DNA from: Streptomyces sp. CB02366
Lineage (GTDB): Bacteria; Actinomycetota; Actinomycetes; Streptomycetales; Streptomycetaceae
Direction: 5' to 3'
NCBI RefSeq assembly: GCF_001905905.1
Contig: NZ_LIVT01000004.1
Location: forward strand, 70,509-134,508
DNA length: 64,000 nt
Made by a program: the position numbers and the translations under genes. The notes under the pieces were generated by a model. It worked only from the letters and a program-made list of their open reading frames with translations, had not been told where the DNA came from and ran no database searches. Shown one piece after another: positions 53,411 through 64,000 of this stretch (positions are counted from its first letter, which is position 1; each line of letters begins with the position of its first letter).

Positions 53411-54400
53411 TCAGCCGACCAGCCCGTCGGCCATCTCCTCGCTGAGGGTCGACTCGGTCCCCGGGATGCCGAGGTCCTGGGCCCGCTTGTCGGCCATCGC
53501 CAGCAGCCGGCGGATCCGGCCGGCCACGGCGTCCTTGGTCAGCGGCGGGTCGGCGAGCGCGCCCAGCTCCTCCAGAGACGCCTGCTTGTGCTCCATGCGC
53601 AGCCGCCCCGCGGCGGCGAGGTGCTCGGGCACCTCCTCGCCCAGGATCTCCAGGGCGCGGCCCACCCGGGCCCCGGCGGCGACCGCCGCGCGGGCCGAGC
53701 GGCGGAGGTTGGCGTCGTCGAAGTTGGCGAGCCGGTTGGCCGTGGCGCGGACCTCGCGCCGCATCCGCCGCTCCTCCCAGGCGAGCACCGCGTCGTGTGC
53801 GCCCAGCCGGGTCAGCAGGGCGCCGATCGCGTCGCCGTCGCGGACCACGACGCGGTCCACGCCGCGCACCTCGCGCGCCTTGGCGGCGATGGAGAGCCGG
53901 CGGGCCGCCCCGACCAGGGCGAGGGCCGCCTCGGGCCCCGGGCAGGTGACCTCCAGGGAGGAGGAACGGCCGGGCTCGGTGAGCGAGCCGTGGGCGAGGA
54001 ACGCGCCGCGCCAGGCCGCCTCGGCGTCGCAGGTGGCCCCCGAGACCACCTGCGGGGGCAGGCCCCGGATCGGGCGGCCGCGGCCGTCGACCAGACCGGT
54101 CTGGCGGGCCAGCTGGTCGCCGCCCGCCACCACCCGTACGACGTAGCGCGAGCCGCGCCGCAGGCCGCCGGGGGCCATCACGATCAGCTCCGAGCTGTGC
54201 CCGAAGATCTCCAGGATGTCGCGCTTGAGGCGGCGGGCGGCGTTGCCGGTGTCCAGCTCCGCCTCGATCACAATCCGGCCGCTCACCAGGTGCAGCCCGC
54301 CCGCGAATCGAAGAATCGCCGAGACCTCCGCCTTCCTGCAGCAGGTCCGGGTGACGGGAAGATGAGAGATTTCGTTCTTCACCGCTGGCGTCATCGCCAT
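53411..54400 (-). CDS. whiA: Sporulation transcription factor WhiA
   Basis: This 329-residue developmental regulator acts with WhiB to trigger sporulation septation in aerial hyphae. It has an N-terminal LAGLIDADG-like domain ([49 protein letters not shown]) and a C-terminal helix-turn-helix ([31 protein letters not shown]). It is nearly identical to S. coelicolor WhiA as I recall it. Its start overlaps the end of the yvcK-like gene by ten bases. Confidence 0.98.
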   Translation of the reverse strand: MAMTPAVKNEISHLPVTRTCCRKAEVSAILRFAGGLHLVSGRIVIEAELDTGNAARRLKRDILEIFGHSSELIVMAPGGLRRGSRYVVRVVAGGDQLARQTGLVDGRGRPIRGLPPQVVSGATCDAEAAWRGAFLAHGSLTEPGRSSSLEVTCPGPEAALALVGAARRLSIAAKAREVRGVDRVVVRDGDAIGALLTRLGAHDAVLAWEERRMRREVRATANRLANFDDANLRRSARAAVAAGARVGRALEILGEEVPEHLAAAGRLRMEHKQASLEELGALADPPLTKDAVAGRIRRLLAMADKRAQDLGIPGTESTLSEEMADGLVG

Positions 54401-55425
54401 GGGCCGATCCTTCCATGCATCCGAAAAATACGGTCGTACGCGGCGGCCAACAGCTCCTGATCATGGACCGGAACGCCGTCGGGCGATGCCACCGGCGCCA
54501 GCTCGACCGCGGCCCCGAGCCGCTGGGCGGCGTCCGCCAGGGAGTCACGATCGGGCACGGCGGCCTCGTCGGCCAGCACCACGTCCAAGGCGAGTTTAGG
54601 GGCGTGTCGCCCCAAAACCTCCACATGACGCTGCGGTGAGAAGCCTTCTGTTTCACCGGGCTGGGGGGCGAGGTTCAGCGAGAGGACCTTGCGGGCCTTG
54701 GTGGTCACCAGGGCGTCGAGCAGTTCGGGCACGAGGAGGTGCGGGATCACGGAGGAGAACCAGGACCCGGGGCCGAGCACCACCCAGTCGGCGTCCAGGA
54801 CCGCTTCCACCGCCTCCGGGACGGCCGGCGGGTCGGGCGGGACCACGTGCACGGACTGCACCTCGCCGGGGGTGAGCGCCACGGTCGCCTGGCCCCGCAC
54901 GGTGACGATCGCGTCGGGCAGCTCCGGGTCGTGGCCCTTGACCAGCGCCTGGAGCTCCAGCGGGACGGCCGACATCGGCAGCACCCGGCCGTGCGCGCCG
55001 AGCAGCCTGCCCACCAGGTCGAGCGCCTGGACGGGATCCCCGAGCTGCTCCCACAGGGCGACGATCAGCAGGTTGCCGACGGCGTGCCCGTGCAGTTCGC
55101 CCTGGGACTCGAAGCGGTGCTGGACCACCCGGGACCAGGTGCGGCCCCAGTCGTCGTCGCCGCACAGCGCGGCCAGCGCCTTGCGCAGGTCGCCGGGGGG
55201 CAGCACCCCCAGCTCCTCGCGCAGCCGGCCGCTGGAGCCGCCGTCGTCGGCGACGGTGACCACGGCCGTGAGATCGCCGGTGATCCGGCGCAGCGCCGTC
55301 AGGGACGCCGAGAGGCCCATGCCGCCGCCGAGCGCGACGACCTTGGGCTGGGCACCGCGTTTGCGGCCGGAGAGCGCCGAGCCGGCGCGGCTCAGGCGCC
55401 GCATCCGCAGGTTGCGTCCGGTCAC
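54391..55425 (-). CDS. YvcK/CofD-like gluconeogenesis factor
   Basis: This 344-residue Rossmann-like protein is of the uridine diphosphate-sugar-binding YvcK family. The N-terminal [46 protein letters not shown] is its hallmark. In other bacteria YvcK supports cell-wall precursor synthesis during gluconeogenic growth. It lies between rapZ (GTGA overlap) and whiA (10-bp overlap), the widely conserved order. Confidence 0.95.
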   Translation of the reverse strand: MTGRNLRMRRLSRAGSALSGRKRGAQPKVVALGGGMGLSASLTALRRITGDLTAVVTVADDGGSSGRLREELGVLPPGDLRKALAALCGDDDWGRTWSRVVQHRFESQGELHGHAVGNLLIVALWEQLGDPVQALDLVGRLLGAHGRVLPMSAVPLELQALVKGHDPELPDAIVTVRGQATVALTPGEVQSVHVVPPDPPAVPEAVEAVLDADWVVLGPGSWFSSVIPHLLVPELLDALVTTKARKVLSLNLAPQPGETEGFSPQRHVEVLGRHAPKLALDVVLADEAAVPDRDSLADAAQRLGAAVELAPVASPDGVPVHDQELLAAAYDRIFRMHGRIGPWR

Positions 55426-56381
55426 TCTCGCCCCATGTCACGGTGGACGAGGACGGTCTCGATGCCTTCGGCGGCGAGCCGGGCGGAGAGCTTCTCCGAC
55501 ATGGCGACGGAGCGGTGCTTGCCGCCGGTGCAGCCGACCGCGATGGTCACGTAGCGCTTGCCCTCGCGGCGGTAGCCCGCGGCGATCAGCTGGAGCAGCT
55601 CCGTGTACTGGTTGAGGAACTCCTTGGCGCCCGGCTGGTCGAAGACGTAGTCGGACACCTCCGCGTTGACCCCGGTGAAGGGGCGCAGCTCGGGAACCCA
55701 GTGCGGGTTGGGCAGGAAGCGGCAGTCGACGACGAGGTCGGCGTCGACGGGCAGCCCGTACTTGTAGCCGAAGGACATCACCGTGGCTCGCAGCTCCGGC
55801 TCCGACTCGCCCGCGAACTGGGCGTCCATCTTGGCCCGCAGCTCGTGCACGTTGAGGCTGGAGGTGTCGATGACCAGGTCGGCGTCGCCGCGCAGCTCGC
55901 GCAGGAGGTCGCGTTCGGCCGCGATGCCGTCGACGATGCGCCCGTCGCCCTGGAGGGGGTGGGGGCGGCGGACGGACTCGAAGCGGCGGACCAGGGCGTC
56001 GTCGGAGGACTCCAGGAAGACGATCCGCCGGGTGACGTGCTTGGCCTCCAGGTCCGCGAGCGATTCGCGGAGGTTGTCGAAGAAACGGCGGCCGCGCACG
56101 TCGACGACGACGGCGATCCGGGCCACGTTGCCCTGCGAGCGGGCGCCGAGCTCCACCATGGTGGGGATCAGGGCGGGCGGCAGGTTGTCGACGACGAACC
56201 AGCCGAGGTCCTCCAGGCATTTGGCGGCGGTGCTGCGACCGGCGCCCGACATCCCGGAGATGATCACCAGCTCGGGGATGGCCGCCTCACCGGTCTCGTT
56301 CGGGATGCTCGTACTCACGTCTGCTGCTCCGTCTGCTCGTTCTGCGGCGTTCTGTGCGGTCGTGCGGCTGTTCTCGGTCAT
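55422..56381 (-). CDS. rapZ: RNase adapter RapZ-like nucleotide-binding protein
   Basis: This 319-residue P-loop protein has Walker [21 protein letters not shown] at residues 43-50. The C-terminal RapZ domain has [32 protein letters not shown] and [16 protein letters not shown]. RapZ controls glmS mRNA turnover in E. coli; the actinobacterial role is unclear. The N-terminal 35 residues are low-complexity. Its ATG overlaps the uvrC stop and its stop overlaps the next gene. Confidence 0.95.
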   Translation of the reverse strand: MTENSRTTAQNAAERADGAADVSTSIPNETGEAAIPELVIISGMSGAGRSTAAKCLEDLGWFVVDNLPPALIPTMVELGARSQGNVARIAVVVDVRGRRFFDNLRESLADLEAKHVTRRIVFLESSDDALVRRFESVRRPHPLQGDGRIVDGIAAERDLLRELRGDADLVIDTSSLNVHELRAKMDAQFAGESEPELRATVMSFGYKYGLPVDADLVVDCRFLPNPHWVPELRPFTGVNAEVSDYVFDQPGAKEFLNQYTELLQLIAAGYRREGKRYVTIAVGCTGGKHRSVAMSEKLSARLAAEGIETVLVHRDMGRE

Positions 56382-58474
56382 GAGCTGCCCCCGTCGTCCT
56401 CTTCGATGATCTCTCCTGTGGCCGTGTTCACGGCAGGCCCCGCGGGAGCGGTCGCGGCGAGGGCGGCGGCCACCGATTCCGCCGTCCTGCGCCCTACGCC
56501 GGGGACCTCGCAGATCTCGTCGATTGTCGCCTGCCGGAGCTTCTTCACCGAGCCGAAATGCTTGATCAGCGCCTGCTTCCGGGTCTCGCCGAGGCCGGCC
56601 ACGTCGTCGAGGGGGCTGGAGCGGATGCGCTTGGCACGTTTGGCGCGCTGGTAGGTGATGGCGAAGCGGTGGGCCTCGTCCCGGATGCGCTGGAGGAGGT
56701 AGAGGCCCTCGCTGGAGCGGGGCAGGACGACGGGGTCGTCGTCGTGGGGGAGCCAGACCTCTTCGAGCCGCTTGGCGAGGCCGCAGACGGCGATGTCGTC
56801 GATGCCCAGTTCGTCCAGGGCGCGCTGGGCGGCGGCGACCTGGGGCTGCCCGCCGTCGACGACGACGAGCTGCGGCGGGTAGGCGAACCGCTTGGGCCGG
56901 CCGTCGTCTTCCCGGGGCTCGGTCGCGTCGTCCGGGGCGGCGGCGACGGCCGGGGCGGGGACGGGGCCGGTCGGGGCGGGTCCGGCGGCGGCGGGCCCGG
57001 CGGTGGCGGCGGGCCCGGCGGTGGCCGCCGGGTCGGATCCGGCCGGGGGCCGCTCCTCCCACTCCCCCGTGCGCTCCTTCTCCTGCAGGTAGCGCTTGAA
57101 GCGGCGGCCGATCACCTCGTGCATCGAACGGACGTCGTCCTGGCCCTCGAAGCCCTTGATCTGGAAGCGGCGGTACTCGCTCTTGCGGGCGAGCCCGTCC
57201 TCGAAGACCACCATGGAGGCCACCACGTCGTCGCCCTGGAGGTGGGAGACGTCGTAGCACTCGATGCGCAGCGGGGCGGCGTCCAGGCCCAGCGCCTCGG
57301 CGATCTCCTCCAGGGCGCGGGAGCGGGTGGTCAGGTCGGAGGCGCGCTTGGTCTTGTGCAGTCCGAGCGCCTGCTGGGCGTTGCGCTGGACGGTGGCCAT
57401 CAGGTCCTTCTTGTCGCCGCGCTGCGGGATGCGCAGGCTGACCTGGGAGCCCCGGCGCTCGGCGAGCCACTGGGAGACCGCTTCGGGGTCCTCGGGCAGG
57501 GCGGGGACCAGGACCTCCTTGGGGACGGCGTCGCCGCGCTCCTCCCCGTACAACTGCTGGAGGGCGTGTTCGACGAGGCCGGAGGTGTCGACCGCCTCGA
57601 CCTTGTCGGTGACCCAGCCGCGCTGGCCGCGCACCCGGCCGCCGCGCACGTGGAAGATCTGGAGGGCGGCCTCCAGCTCGTCCTCGGCGACGGCGATCAG
57701 GTCGGCGTCGGTGGCGTCGGCGAGGACGACGGCGCTCTTCTCCATGGCCCGCTTGAGGGCCCCGACGTCGTCGCGGAGGCGGGCGGCCCGCTCGTACTCC
57801 ATCTCCTCGGCCGCCCGCGTCATGTCCTTCTCCAGGCGGCGGATGTAGGCGCCGGTGCGGCCTGCCATGAAGTCGCAGAAGTCCTCGGCCAGCTCGCGGT
57901 GCTCCTCGGGGGTGACCCGGCCGACGCAGGGGGCCGAGCACTTGCCGATATAACCCAGCAGGCAGGGGCGGCCGGTGCGCTCGGCGTTCTTGAAGACCCC
58001 GGCGGAGCAGGTGCGGACTGGGAAGACCCGCAGCATCAGGTCGACCGTCTCGCGGATCGCCCAGGCGTGGCCGTAGGGGCCGAAGTAGCGCACGCCCTTC
58101 TTCTTCGCGCCGCGCATGACCTGGACGCGGGGGAACTCCTCGCCGAGCGTGACCGCGAGGTACGGATAGCTCTTGTCGTCCCGGTACTTGACGTTGAACC
58201 GGGGGTCGAACTCCTTGATCCAGGAGTACTCCAGCTGGAGCGCCTCGACCTCGGTGGAGACGACCGTCCACTCGACGGAGGCGGCGGTGGTCACCATGGT
58301 CCGCGTACGCGGATGGAGGTTGGCCAGGTCCTGGAAGTAGTTGGCCACGCGCTGGCGCAGGTTCTTGGCCTTCCCGACGTAGATCACCCGGCGGTGCTCG
58401 TCGCGGAATTTGTAGACCCCCGGGGAGTCGGGGATCTGTCCCGGCTTGGGGCGGTAGCTGGAGGGGTCTGCCAT
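56378..58474 (-). CDS. uvrC: Excinuclease ABC subunit C
   Basis: This 698-residue nucleotide-excision repair nuclease makes both incisions. In order it has the GIY-YIG domain ([26 protein letters not shown]), a cysteine-rich segment, the UVR motif ([25 protein letters not shown]), and the RNase H-like domain ([26 protein letters not shown]). A Pro/Ala-rich repeat insert ([17 protein letters not shown]) of about 45 residues follows. The C-terminus has paired helix-hairpin-helix motifs ([28 protein letters not shown]). It leads the uvrC-rapZ-yvcK-whiA transcript. Confidence 0.97.
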   Translation of the reverse strand: MADPSSYRPKPGQIPDSPGVYKFRDEHRRVIYVGKAKNLRQRVANYFQDLANLHPRTRTMVTTAASVEWTVVSTEVEALQLEYSWIKEFDPRFNVKYRDDKSYPYLAVTLGEEFPRVQVMRGAKKKGVRYFGPYGHAWAIRETVDLMLRVFPVRTCSAGVFKNAERTGRPCLLGYIGKCSAPCVGRVTPEEHRELAEDFCDFMAGRTGAYIRRLEKDMTRAAEEMEYERAARLRDDVGALKRAMEKSAVVLADATDADLIAVAEDELEAALQIFHVRGGRVRGQRGWVTDKVEAVDTSGLVEHALQQLYGEERGDAVPKEVLVPALPEDPEAVSQWLAERRGSQVSLRIPQRGDKKDLMATVQRNAQQALGLHKTKRASDLTTRSRALEEIAEALGLDAAPLRIECYDVSHLQGDDVVASMVVFEDGLARKSEYRRFQIKGFEGQDDVRSMHEVIGRRFKRYLQEKERTGEWEERPPAGSDPAATAGPAATAGPAAAGPAPTGPVPAPAVAAAPDDATEPREDDGRPKRFAYPPQLVVVDGGQPQVAAAQRALDELGIDDIAVCGLAKRLEEVWLPHDDDPVVLPRSSEGLYLLQRIRDEAHRFAITYQRAKRAKRIRSSPLDDVAGLGETRKQALIKHFGSVKKLRQATIDEICEVPGVGRRTAESVAAALAATAPAGPAVNTATGEIIEEDDGGSS

Positions 58475-58510
58475 GTCTCACACCCTACTTGCGGGCGGTG
58501 ACAGCGCCTC

Positions 58511-58564
58511 GTCCTCGGGGTCCTCGGGATCCTCGGGGCCCTGGAGGTCCTGGGGGTCCTCGGG
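58511..58564 (-). repeat. Six 9-bp direct repeats upstream of uvrC
   Basis: The unit GTCCTCGGG recurs six times without gaps (58511, 58520, 58529, 58538, 58547 and 58556). Copies 1, 2 and 6 are identical and the others differ by one to a few bases. It lies 37-90 bp before the uvrC start, where its promoter should be. Confidence 0.8.
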
Positions 58565-58569
58565 TGGTG

Positions 58570-58618
58570 CCGCGCTCCGGGGGGCCGGGGGAGGGGATGT
58601 GCGCACCCCGGAGCGCGG
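58570..58618 (-). terminator. 13-bp perfect hairpin after the membrane-anchored protein gene
   Basis: CCGCGCTCCGGGG (58570-58582) and CCCCGGAGCGCGG (58606-58618) pair perfectly with a 23-nt loop, 25 bp past the stop at 58643. It separates that operon from uvrC. Confidence 0.7.
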
Positions 58619-58642
58619 TCCTGCGGACCGGTGGACCGTCGC

Positions 58643-59563
58643 TCAGGCGCCCGTCGCCGGGGACCGCCCGGTACGGCGGCGGAGCGCGGCGGCCCCGGTC
58701 AGTGCCAGGGCGAGCAGCGCCCCGGCGACGGCGATGGCCGAGACGGCGGTCAGCGCCGTCTCGGGGCCCTGGGCCGCGGCGGCGGGCGCGGGGCCCGCGG
58801 CGGAGGCCGCGTCCGGGACCGGGCCCCGGGCGGGGGCAGGGCCGGGAACGGGGGCCTGTCCGGTGGCCGCTTCGGGTCCGTAGCCGCCCGCCTTGCCGGA
58901 GCGGGCGTAGCCGGAGCCGGGCAGCTTGTCGCCGTACGCCTTCCCGACCCGGTCCCGGTAGGCGTCGAGCGTGGCGCCCTTCACCCCCACGGCGGTTCTC
59001 GCGTCCTCGTCCAGCGGGAGGACCCGGGAGCCGTCGTGGACGTACCAGGCGTCGATCTGCGGTTCGCGGAAGACGGTGCCGCCGGGCAGCGCACGGGCTC
59101 CCTGGGCGACGTAGCGGGCCTCGTCGTCGCCGGTGGCGATGTTCACCACCTGCCAGTCGTCGCCGCTCGCGCCGGGGACGGTCCACAGCGACGCCTTCCG
59201 GCCGTCCGGGGAGACGGCCGTGCTGGCGAGGTGGTCCAGGGTGCTCGGGGCGGCCCCGGGCCTCCCGGCCACGAAGGCGGCGGAGAGCGTACGGACGGGG
59301 ACGGCCTTCCCCTCGATCCGGGGCGCGCCCGCCTTCGCGCTCGCGGTGCCCTCGCGGGCGAAGAACCGGGAGAGGGTGTGGAGGATCGCGGGCGTGGTGG
59401 CCGCGTCGTGGGCGGCTTCGAGGGTGGTGGCGGTCAGCTTCACCGGGGCGGGCCGGCCGTCGTCGGCGAGGGCGGGGGCCGTGGCGGTGAACAGGGCCGC
59501 CCCGGTCAGCGCGACGGCGGCGACGCGGCGCGTGGCGCCGGTGCGGCAGGTGGCGGGGTTCAT
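58643..59563 (-). CDS. Secreted, C-terminally membrane-anchored protein of unknown function
   Basis: This 306-residue protein has a signal peptide ending near residue 34 (APALADDG) and an extracytoplasmic domain rich in short strands (KASLWTVPGASGDDWQVVNIATGDDEARYVAQGARA). A Pro/Ala linker and a C-terminal hydrophobic helix (about 268-292) with a basic tail follow, typical of a type I anchor. It starts four bases after the stop of the protease gene upstream, so the two form an operon. It may be a partner or substrate of that protease; I do not recognise its domain. Confidence 0.75.
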   Translation of the reverse strand: MNPATCRTGATRRVAAVALTGAALFTATAPALADDGRPAPVKLTATTLEAAHDAATTPAILHTLSRFFAREGTASAKAGAPRIEGKAVPVRTLSAAFVAGRPGAAPSTLDHLASTAVSPDGRKASLWTVPGASGDDWQVVNIATGDDEARYVAQGARALPGGTVFREPQIDAWYVHDGSRVLPLDEDARTAVGVKGATLDAYRDRVGKAYGDKLPGSGYARSGKAGGYGPEAATGQAPVPGPAPARGPVPDAASAAGPAPAAAAQGPETALTAVSAIAVAGALLALALTGAAALRRRTGRSPATGA

Positions 59564-59567
59564 GTCC

Positions 59568-60170
59568 TCACGCCCCGATCCGGTAGAGCGAGTGGGTCCA
59601 GGAGAACTCGTTGTTGTTCACGTACCAGGCGTGCGAGGCCCAGTTGTAGCGGTTGCTGGAGGGCCACGGGTCGCCCCAGTAGACCCAGCTGCCGGCGTCG
59701 TCGTACCCGTGGACGACGTGCATGTGGCCGCCGCCGGACGACCACTGGATACGGGTCTCGATCGGCCGCCGGGCGGAGATCTCGGTCTGTACGGTCGGGT
59801 AGCGCAGCCAGCCGGTGACGTAGCTGCCGGGCCTGACCCCGGCCCAGGACAGACCGGTCTGGACGTTGCCGAGGGTGGCCTGCGCGTTGGGGCACTGGGT
59901 GTTCTGGCTCCGGTTGAAGGCGGCGTTGCAGAACTGGTTCTGGCTGTAGGCGCGGCCGAACCAGGCGGCGATGGTGTTGCCTCCGGCCGCCCAGCACCAG
60001 TTGCTCTGCTGCTGTGCCTGCATGGTGATGTCGAGCCGCTGGGCGGCGGCGACGGCGGAGCCGGCCGGGGCCTGGGCCGCGGTGGCGGTGCCCGCGGGGA
60101 CGGCGAGCAGGACGGCGGCCAGGAGGGTGGTGAACGAGGACCTTCCGGGCCTGACTCTTCGGGTGCGCAT
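59568..60170 (-). CDS. Secreted papain-like cysteine protease (C39-like)
   Basis: This 200-residue exported protein has a twin-Arg-like, strongly basic start (MRTRRVRPGR) and a Sec-type hydrophobic core to about residue 30. The mature protease has the catalytic cysteine C59 in QQQSNWCWAAGGNTIAAW, the catalytic histidine in GGGHMHVVHGYD, and an Asp in YWGDPWP. Extra cysteines (C81 and C93) could form a disulfide. It matches the papain-like cysteine protease family of small secreted actinobacterial enzymes. It is first in an operon with the anchored protein. Confidence 0.87.
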   Translation of the reverse strand: MRTRRVRPGRSSFTTLLAAVLLAVPAGTATAAQAPAGSAVAAAQRLDITMQAQQQSNWCWAAGGNTIAAWFGRAYSQNQFCNAAFNRSQNTQCPNAQATLGNVQTGLSWAGVRPGSYVTGWLRYPTVQTEISARRPIETRIQWSSGGGHMHVVHGYDDAGSWVYWGDPWPSSNRYNWASHAWYVNNNEFSWTHSLYRIGA

Positions 60171-60284
60171 GGCGTTCCTCCCAATGCGGGGGTGGGGATC
60201 GGAGGAGCGCGTCCGGACGCTGACGATGAGCATCCGGCGTTGTCCGGAGCAGGTCAACACGCTTCAATGCGAGGTGACATCACG

Positions 60285-60384
60285 GTGTGAACGGCGCGGC
60301 GTCCGTGTGAACGGTCCGGTCCCGGTCACCTGCTCCCCCGCGTCCCCGGCGGGCGGTGTCGCCACTCCCCACGTGAACGTTCAC
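60285..60384 (+). promoter_or_regulatory. Repeated GTGTGAACGG words and GTGAACGTTCAC palindrome
   Basis: GTGTGAACGG lies at 60285-60294 and 60305-60314, 20 bp apart, and the perfect 12-bp palindrome GTGAACGTTCAC lies at 60373-60384, 12 bp before the next start codon. All share GTGAAC, suggesting one regulator binding between the divergent genes. Confidence 0.45.
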
Positions 60385-60396
60385 CGGAGGCCCGCC

Positions 60397-61323
60397 ATGC
60401 GGCAGACCGAGACCGAACTGGCGCAAGTGCTGCGGACCGGCCCGTTCCATCTGGCGTTGCGCACGGCCCTGTCGGTGCGCGGGCTTCCGCTCCAGCGGGT
60501 GCAGCACCATCTGGCGCACCGGGGTGTCAAGCTCGGGGTGACCAGTCTCAGCTACTGGCAGCAGGGCGCGCGGCGCCCCCGGCGGGCCGAGTCGCTGCGG
60601 GCCGTGCGGGCGCTGGAGGAAGTGCTGTCGCTGCCGGCCGACTCGCTGCTGCGGCTGCTGCGCGACGGCGGCGTCCCGGCGGAGGGGGACCGCCCGGCAG
60701 GGCGTTCGTACCGGTCGCTGGTGGAGGCGTCCGGGTCGGTGGAGCGGCTCCTCGCGGCCATGGAGTCGCCGGTGGACGGCGGTCTGCACACGGTGGGGCA
60801 CCAGGAACGGGTACGGATCGGGGCCCGCCGGGAGCTGGCCGGCCGCACCTCCCGGCACGTGGTGCGCGCGCACCGCGACGGCGTGGACCGCTATCTCGCC
60901 GTGCACCGGGGCGACCCGGGGTGCGATCCGTCTCGGGTCGTGGTGCGGGCCCTGGAGAACTGCCGGACGGGGCGGGTCCGCTGGGACCGGGAGGCGGGGG
61001 TGCTGGTGGCGGAGCTGTTGTTCGACACCCGGCTGCGGTCGGGCGAGACGTACCTCTTCGGCTACGGCTTCGAGGACGGCACGGGCGGCGCCGGCGACGA
61101 GTACGTGCGCGGCTTCGCCTTCGGGGGCGGCCAGTACGTGCTCCAGGTCGGCTTCGACGAGGCGGCGCTCCCGGTGCGGTGCCGCCGCTTCGCCCAGGCG
61201 TCGGCGGGGTCGGCGCGCGGCTCACGCGAGGACCTCACCCTGACCGGCCGGCACCGGACCGTGCACCTGGTGGAGGAGGGCGTACGGCCGGGTCTGATCG
61301 GGATCGACTGGGACTGGGAGTGA
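60397..61323 (+). CDS. Helix-turn-helix domain protein, probable regulator
   Basis: This 308-residue soluble protein has an N-terminal all-helical, XRE-like region (TALSVRGLPLQRVQHHLAHRGVKLGVTSLSYWQQGARRPRRAESLRAVRALEEVL). Its second half is mainly beta (ENCRTGRVRWDREAGVLVAELLFDTRLRSGETYLFGYGFED), possibly a sensing domain. The end is DLTLTGRHRTVHLVEEGVRPGLIGIDWDWE. The ATG follows CCGGAGG. It is divergent from the secreted protease operon, so control of that operon is a reasonable inference. Confidence 0.75.
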   Translation: MRQTETELAQVLRTGPFHLALRTALSVRGLPLQRVQHHLAHRGVKLGVTSLSYWQQGARRPRRAESLRAVRALEEVLSLPADSLLRLLRDGGVPAEGDRPAGRSYRSLVEASGSVERLLAAMESPVDGGLHTVGHQERVRIGARRELAGRTSRHVVRAHRDGVDRYLAVHRGDPGCDPSRVVVRALENCRTGRVRWDREAGVLVAELLFDTRLRSGETYLFGYGFEDGTGGAGDEYVRGFAFGGGQYVLQVGFDEAALPVRCRRFAQASAGSARGSREDLTLTGRHRTVHLVEEGVRPGLIGIDWDWE

Positions 61324-61344
61324 GGGGCCGGGGCGCGGCCCCTC
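61322..61344 (+). terminator. 9-bp hairpin at the end of the regulator gene
   Basis: GAGGGGCCG (61322-61330) and CGGCCCCTC (61336-61344) pair perfectly, beginning inside the stop codon of the gene that ends at 61323. Confidence 0.65.
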
Positions 61345-61411
61345 ACCGGTCGGGCCCGCTCGGACGCCGCCGGGCGTGGGTTCTCGGGGGCCGGGGCGCG
61401 ATGGACCCTGT

Positions 61412-61840
61412 TCAGGCGCCGGGGCCCGCGACGAGCTTTCCGCCCTCGGCGGTGACCGGCACGGCGGGCAGCGGCACGGTGGCCGGGCCCTTCACCGGCT
61501 CGCCGGTGGTCACGTCGAAGCGGCTGCCGTGGCAGGGGCAGTGGCCCTCGGTGCCCTCGACCTTGTCCAGGACACAGCCGCCATGGGTGCACTGGGCGCT
61601 GAACGCCTTGTACTCGCCCTTCGCCGGGCAGACGACGACGAGGCGCTGCTCGCGGTAGAGCCTGGCCCCGCCGACGGGCACCTCGGAGGCCGCCCCGAGG
61701 TCCACGGGGGCGGTGGGGGTGGGGTTCCGGGCGTGGCCGAGCTTGGAATCGGTGGAGCAGGCGGCCGCTCCCAGCCCGGCGGCGCCGGCGAGCGCGGCGC
61801 CCTTCAGCACGGTACGGCGGGCGGCGGGCAGACCGGGCAC
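61412..61840 (-). CDS. Tat-exported Rieske [2Fe-2S] lipoprotein
   Basis: This 142-residue protein starts at GTG 61840 with GGAG upstream. It has a twin-arginine motif (R10-R11 in AARRTVLKG), a hydrophobic stretch and a lipobox cysteine at C30 (GAAAC), so it is probably exported folded and lipid-anchored. The Rieske centre is complete: C86-T-H88 with C91 (CTHGGC) and C103-P-C105-H106 (CPCHGS); C91 and C105 form the usual disulfide. It is a probable envelope electron carrier with unknown partners. It lies downstream of uvrA. Confidence 0.9.
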   Translation of the reverse strand: MPGLPAARRTVLKGAALAGAAGLGAAACSTDSKLGHARNPTPTAPVDLGAASEVPVGGARLYREQRLVVVCPAKGEYKAFSAQCTHGGCVLDKVEGTEGHCPCHGSRFDVTTGEPVKGPATVPLPAVPVTAEGGKLVAGPGA

Positions 61841-61935
61841 GGGGACTCCACGGGTCGTTGTTCGGAGTGGATCGCGAGAGATCGCGATCGGGGCGGGGCG
61901 GGCCGCCGGACGGCGGGAGCGATGGGGGGCGAACC

Positions 61936-61996
61936 CGCGGCCCGGTGACGGAAACGACGATACCGGCGGGGGCCGGCGGCCCCGTGACCGGGCCGC
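61936..61996 (-). terminator. Large hairpin after uvrA
   Basis: Arms 61936-61950 and 61982-61996 pair at 14 of 15 positions, enclosing a GC-rich region that can fold further. It lies between uvrA and the Rieske gene. Confidence 0.55.
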
Positions 61997-62052
61997 CCCG
62001 CCCGCCCCGCCGGCATGTGCGATCCGGGGGGACGGGCGGGGCGGCACCGCGC

Positions 62053-64000
<1,948 letters not shown>

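Noticed and set aside
55422..58481. Single 1019-residue protein merging an upstream frame with RapZ
   Set aside because: The upstream part is a shadow of uvrC. RapZ has its own start with ATGA coupling and the expected length from 56381.
58478..58606. 42-codon minus-strand ORF with PED repeats ending three bases before the uvrC start
   Set aside because: Its GTG lies in the stem of a terminator, it has no good ribosome-binding site, and the PED pattern is just the 9-bp repeat translated.

Overview
The window is a 64 kb piece of a high-GC actinobacterial chromosome, almost certainly Streptomyces. The sporulation gene whiA, mycothiol-type isomerase domains, an RbpA-family protein, OpcA, frequent GTG/TTG starts, ATGA/GTGA stop-start overlaps and several apparently leaderless genes all point that way. 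From memory, the order ectD ... dapD ... suf operon ... tkt-tal-zwf-opcA-pgl ... pgi ... secG-tpi-pgk-gap ... whiA-yvcK-rapZ-uvrC ... uvrA matches the core chromosome of model streptomycetes. No insertion sequence, CRISPR array, rRNA, tRNA or biosynthetic cluster was seen.

Positions 1-24 kb form a looser, accessory-like stretch. It starts with the end of ectoine hydroxylase (ectD) and holds small enzymes and regulators: VOC proteins, an old-yellow-enzyme/MarR pair, a DsbA-like oxidoreductase and a GNAT. Two small secreted proteins, a class B penicillin-binding protein, two MFS transporters, a double-TerD protein and a DapA-like enzyme facing dapD follow. Two genes here are broken. A helix-turn-helix regulator (6356-7353) has a one-base frame change at a GGGGCCCC run. 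A modification-dependent restriction endonuclease of SRA / sulfur-binding / HNH type (14158-15832) is interrupted by a perfect 13-bp tandem duplication. A 26-bp tandem duplication covers the start region of a lipoprotein gene at 19.13 kb. At 22.5-23.6 kb an HxlR-type DNA-binding domain is fused to a PrxQ-like peroxiredoxin and lies divergent from an MFS exporter. An SMR pump/TetR pair with a perfect palindromic operator follows.

Positions 25.8-32.5 kb hold the complete Suf iron-sulfur assembly operon on the minus strand: sufR-sufB-sufD-Rieske ferredoxin-sufC-sufS-sufU-sufT. Most genes are coupled by overlapping stop/start codons. A CAAC-N6-GTTG palindrome sits on the sufR promoter and start codon. 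Positions 32.6-43.9 kb contain an ABC exporter, haem A synthesis (ctaA, and ctaB on the other strand), then the pentose phosphate operon tkt-tal-zwf-opcA-pgl on the plus strand.

Positions 43.9-64 kb hold a VOC protein, a Tat-exported poly-gamma-glutamate hydrolase-like protein, two PH-domain membrane proteins and pgi. An RbpA-family protein, secG, the lower-glycolysis genes (tpiA, pgk, gap) and the uvrC-rapZ-yvcK-whiA cluster come next. A secreted papain-like protease with a membrane-anchored partner, a helix-turn-helix regulator, a Tat-lipoprotein Rieske protein and the C-terminal two thirds of uvrA close the window. Together the core half links glucose-6-phosphate partitioning (pgi, zwf/opcA, gap), Fe-S supply (suf) and haem A/respiration. 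Strong perfect hairpins separate most transcription units.
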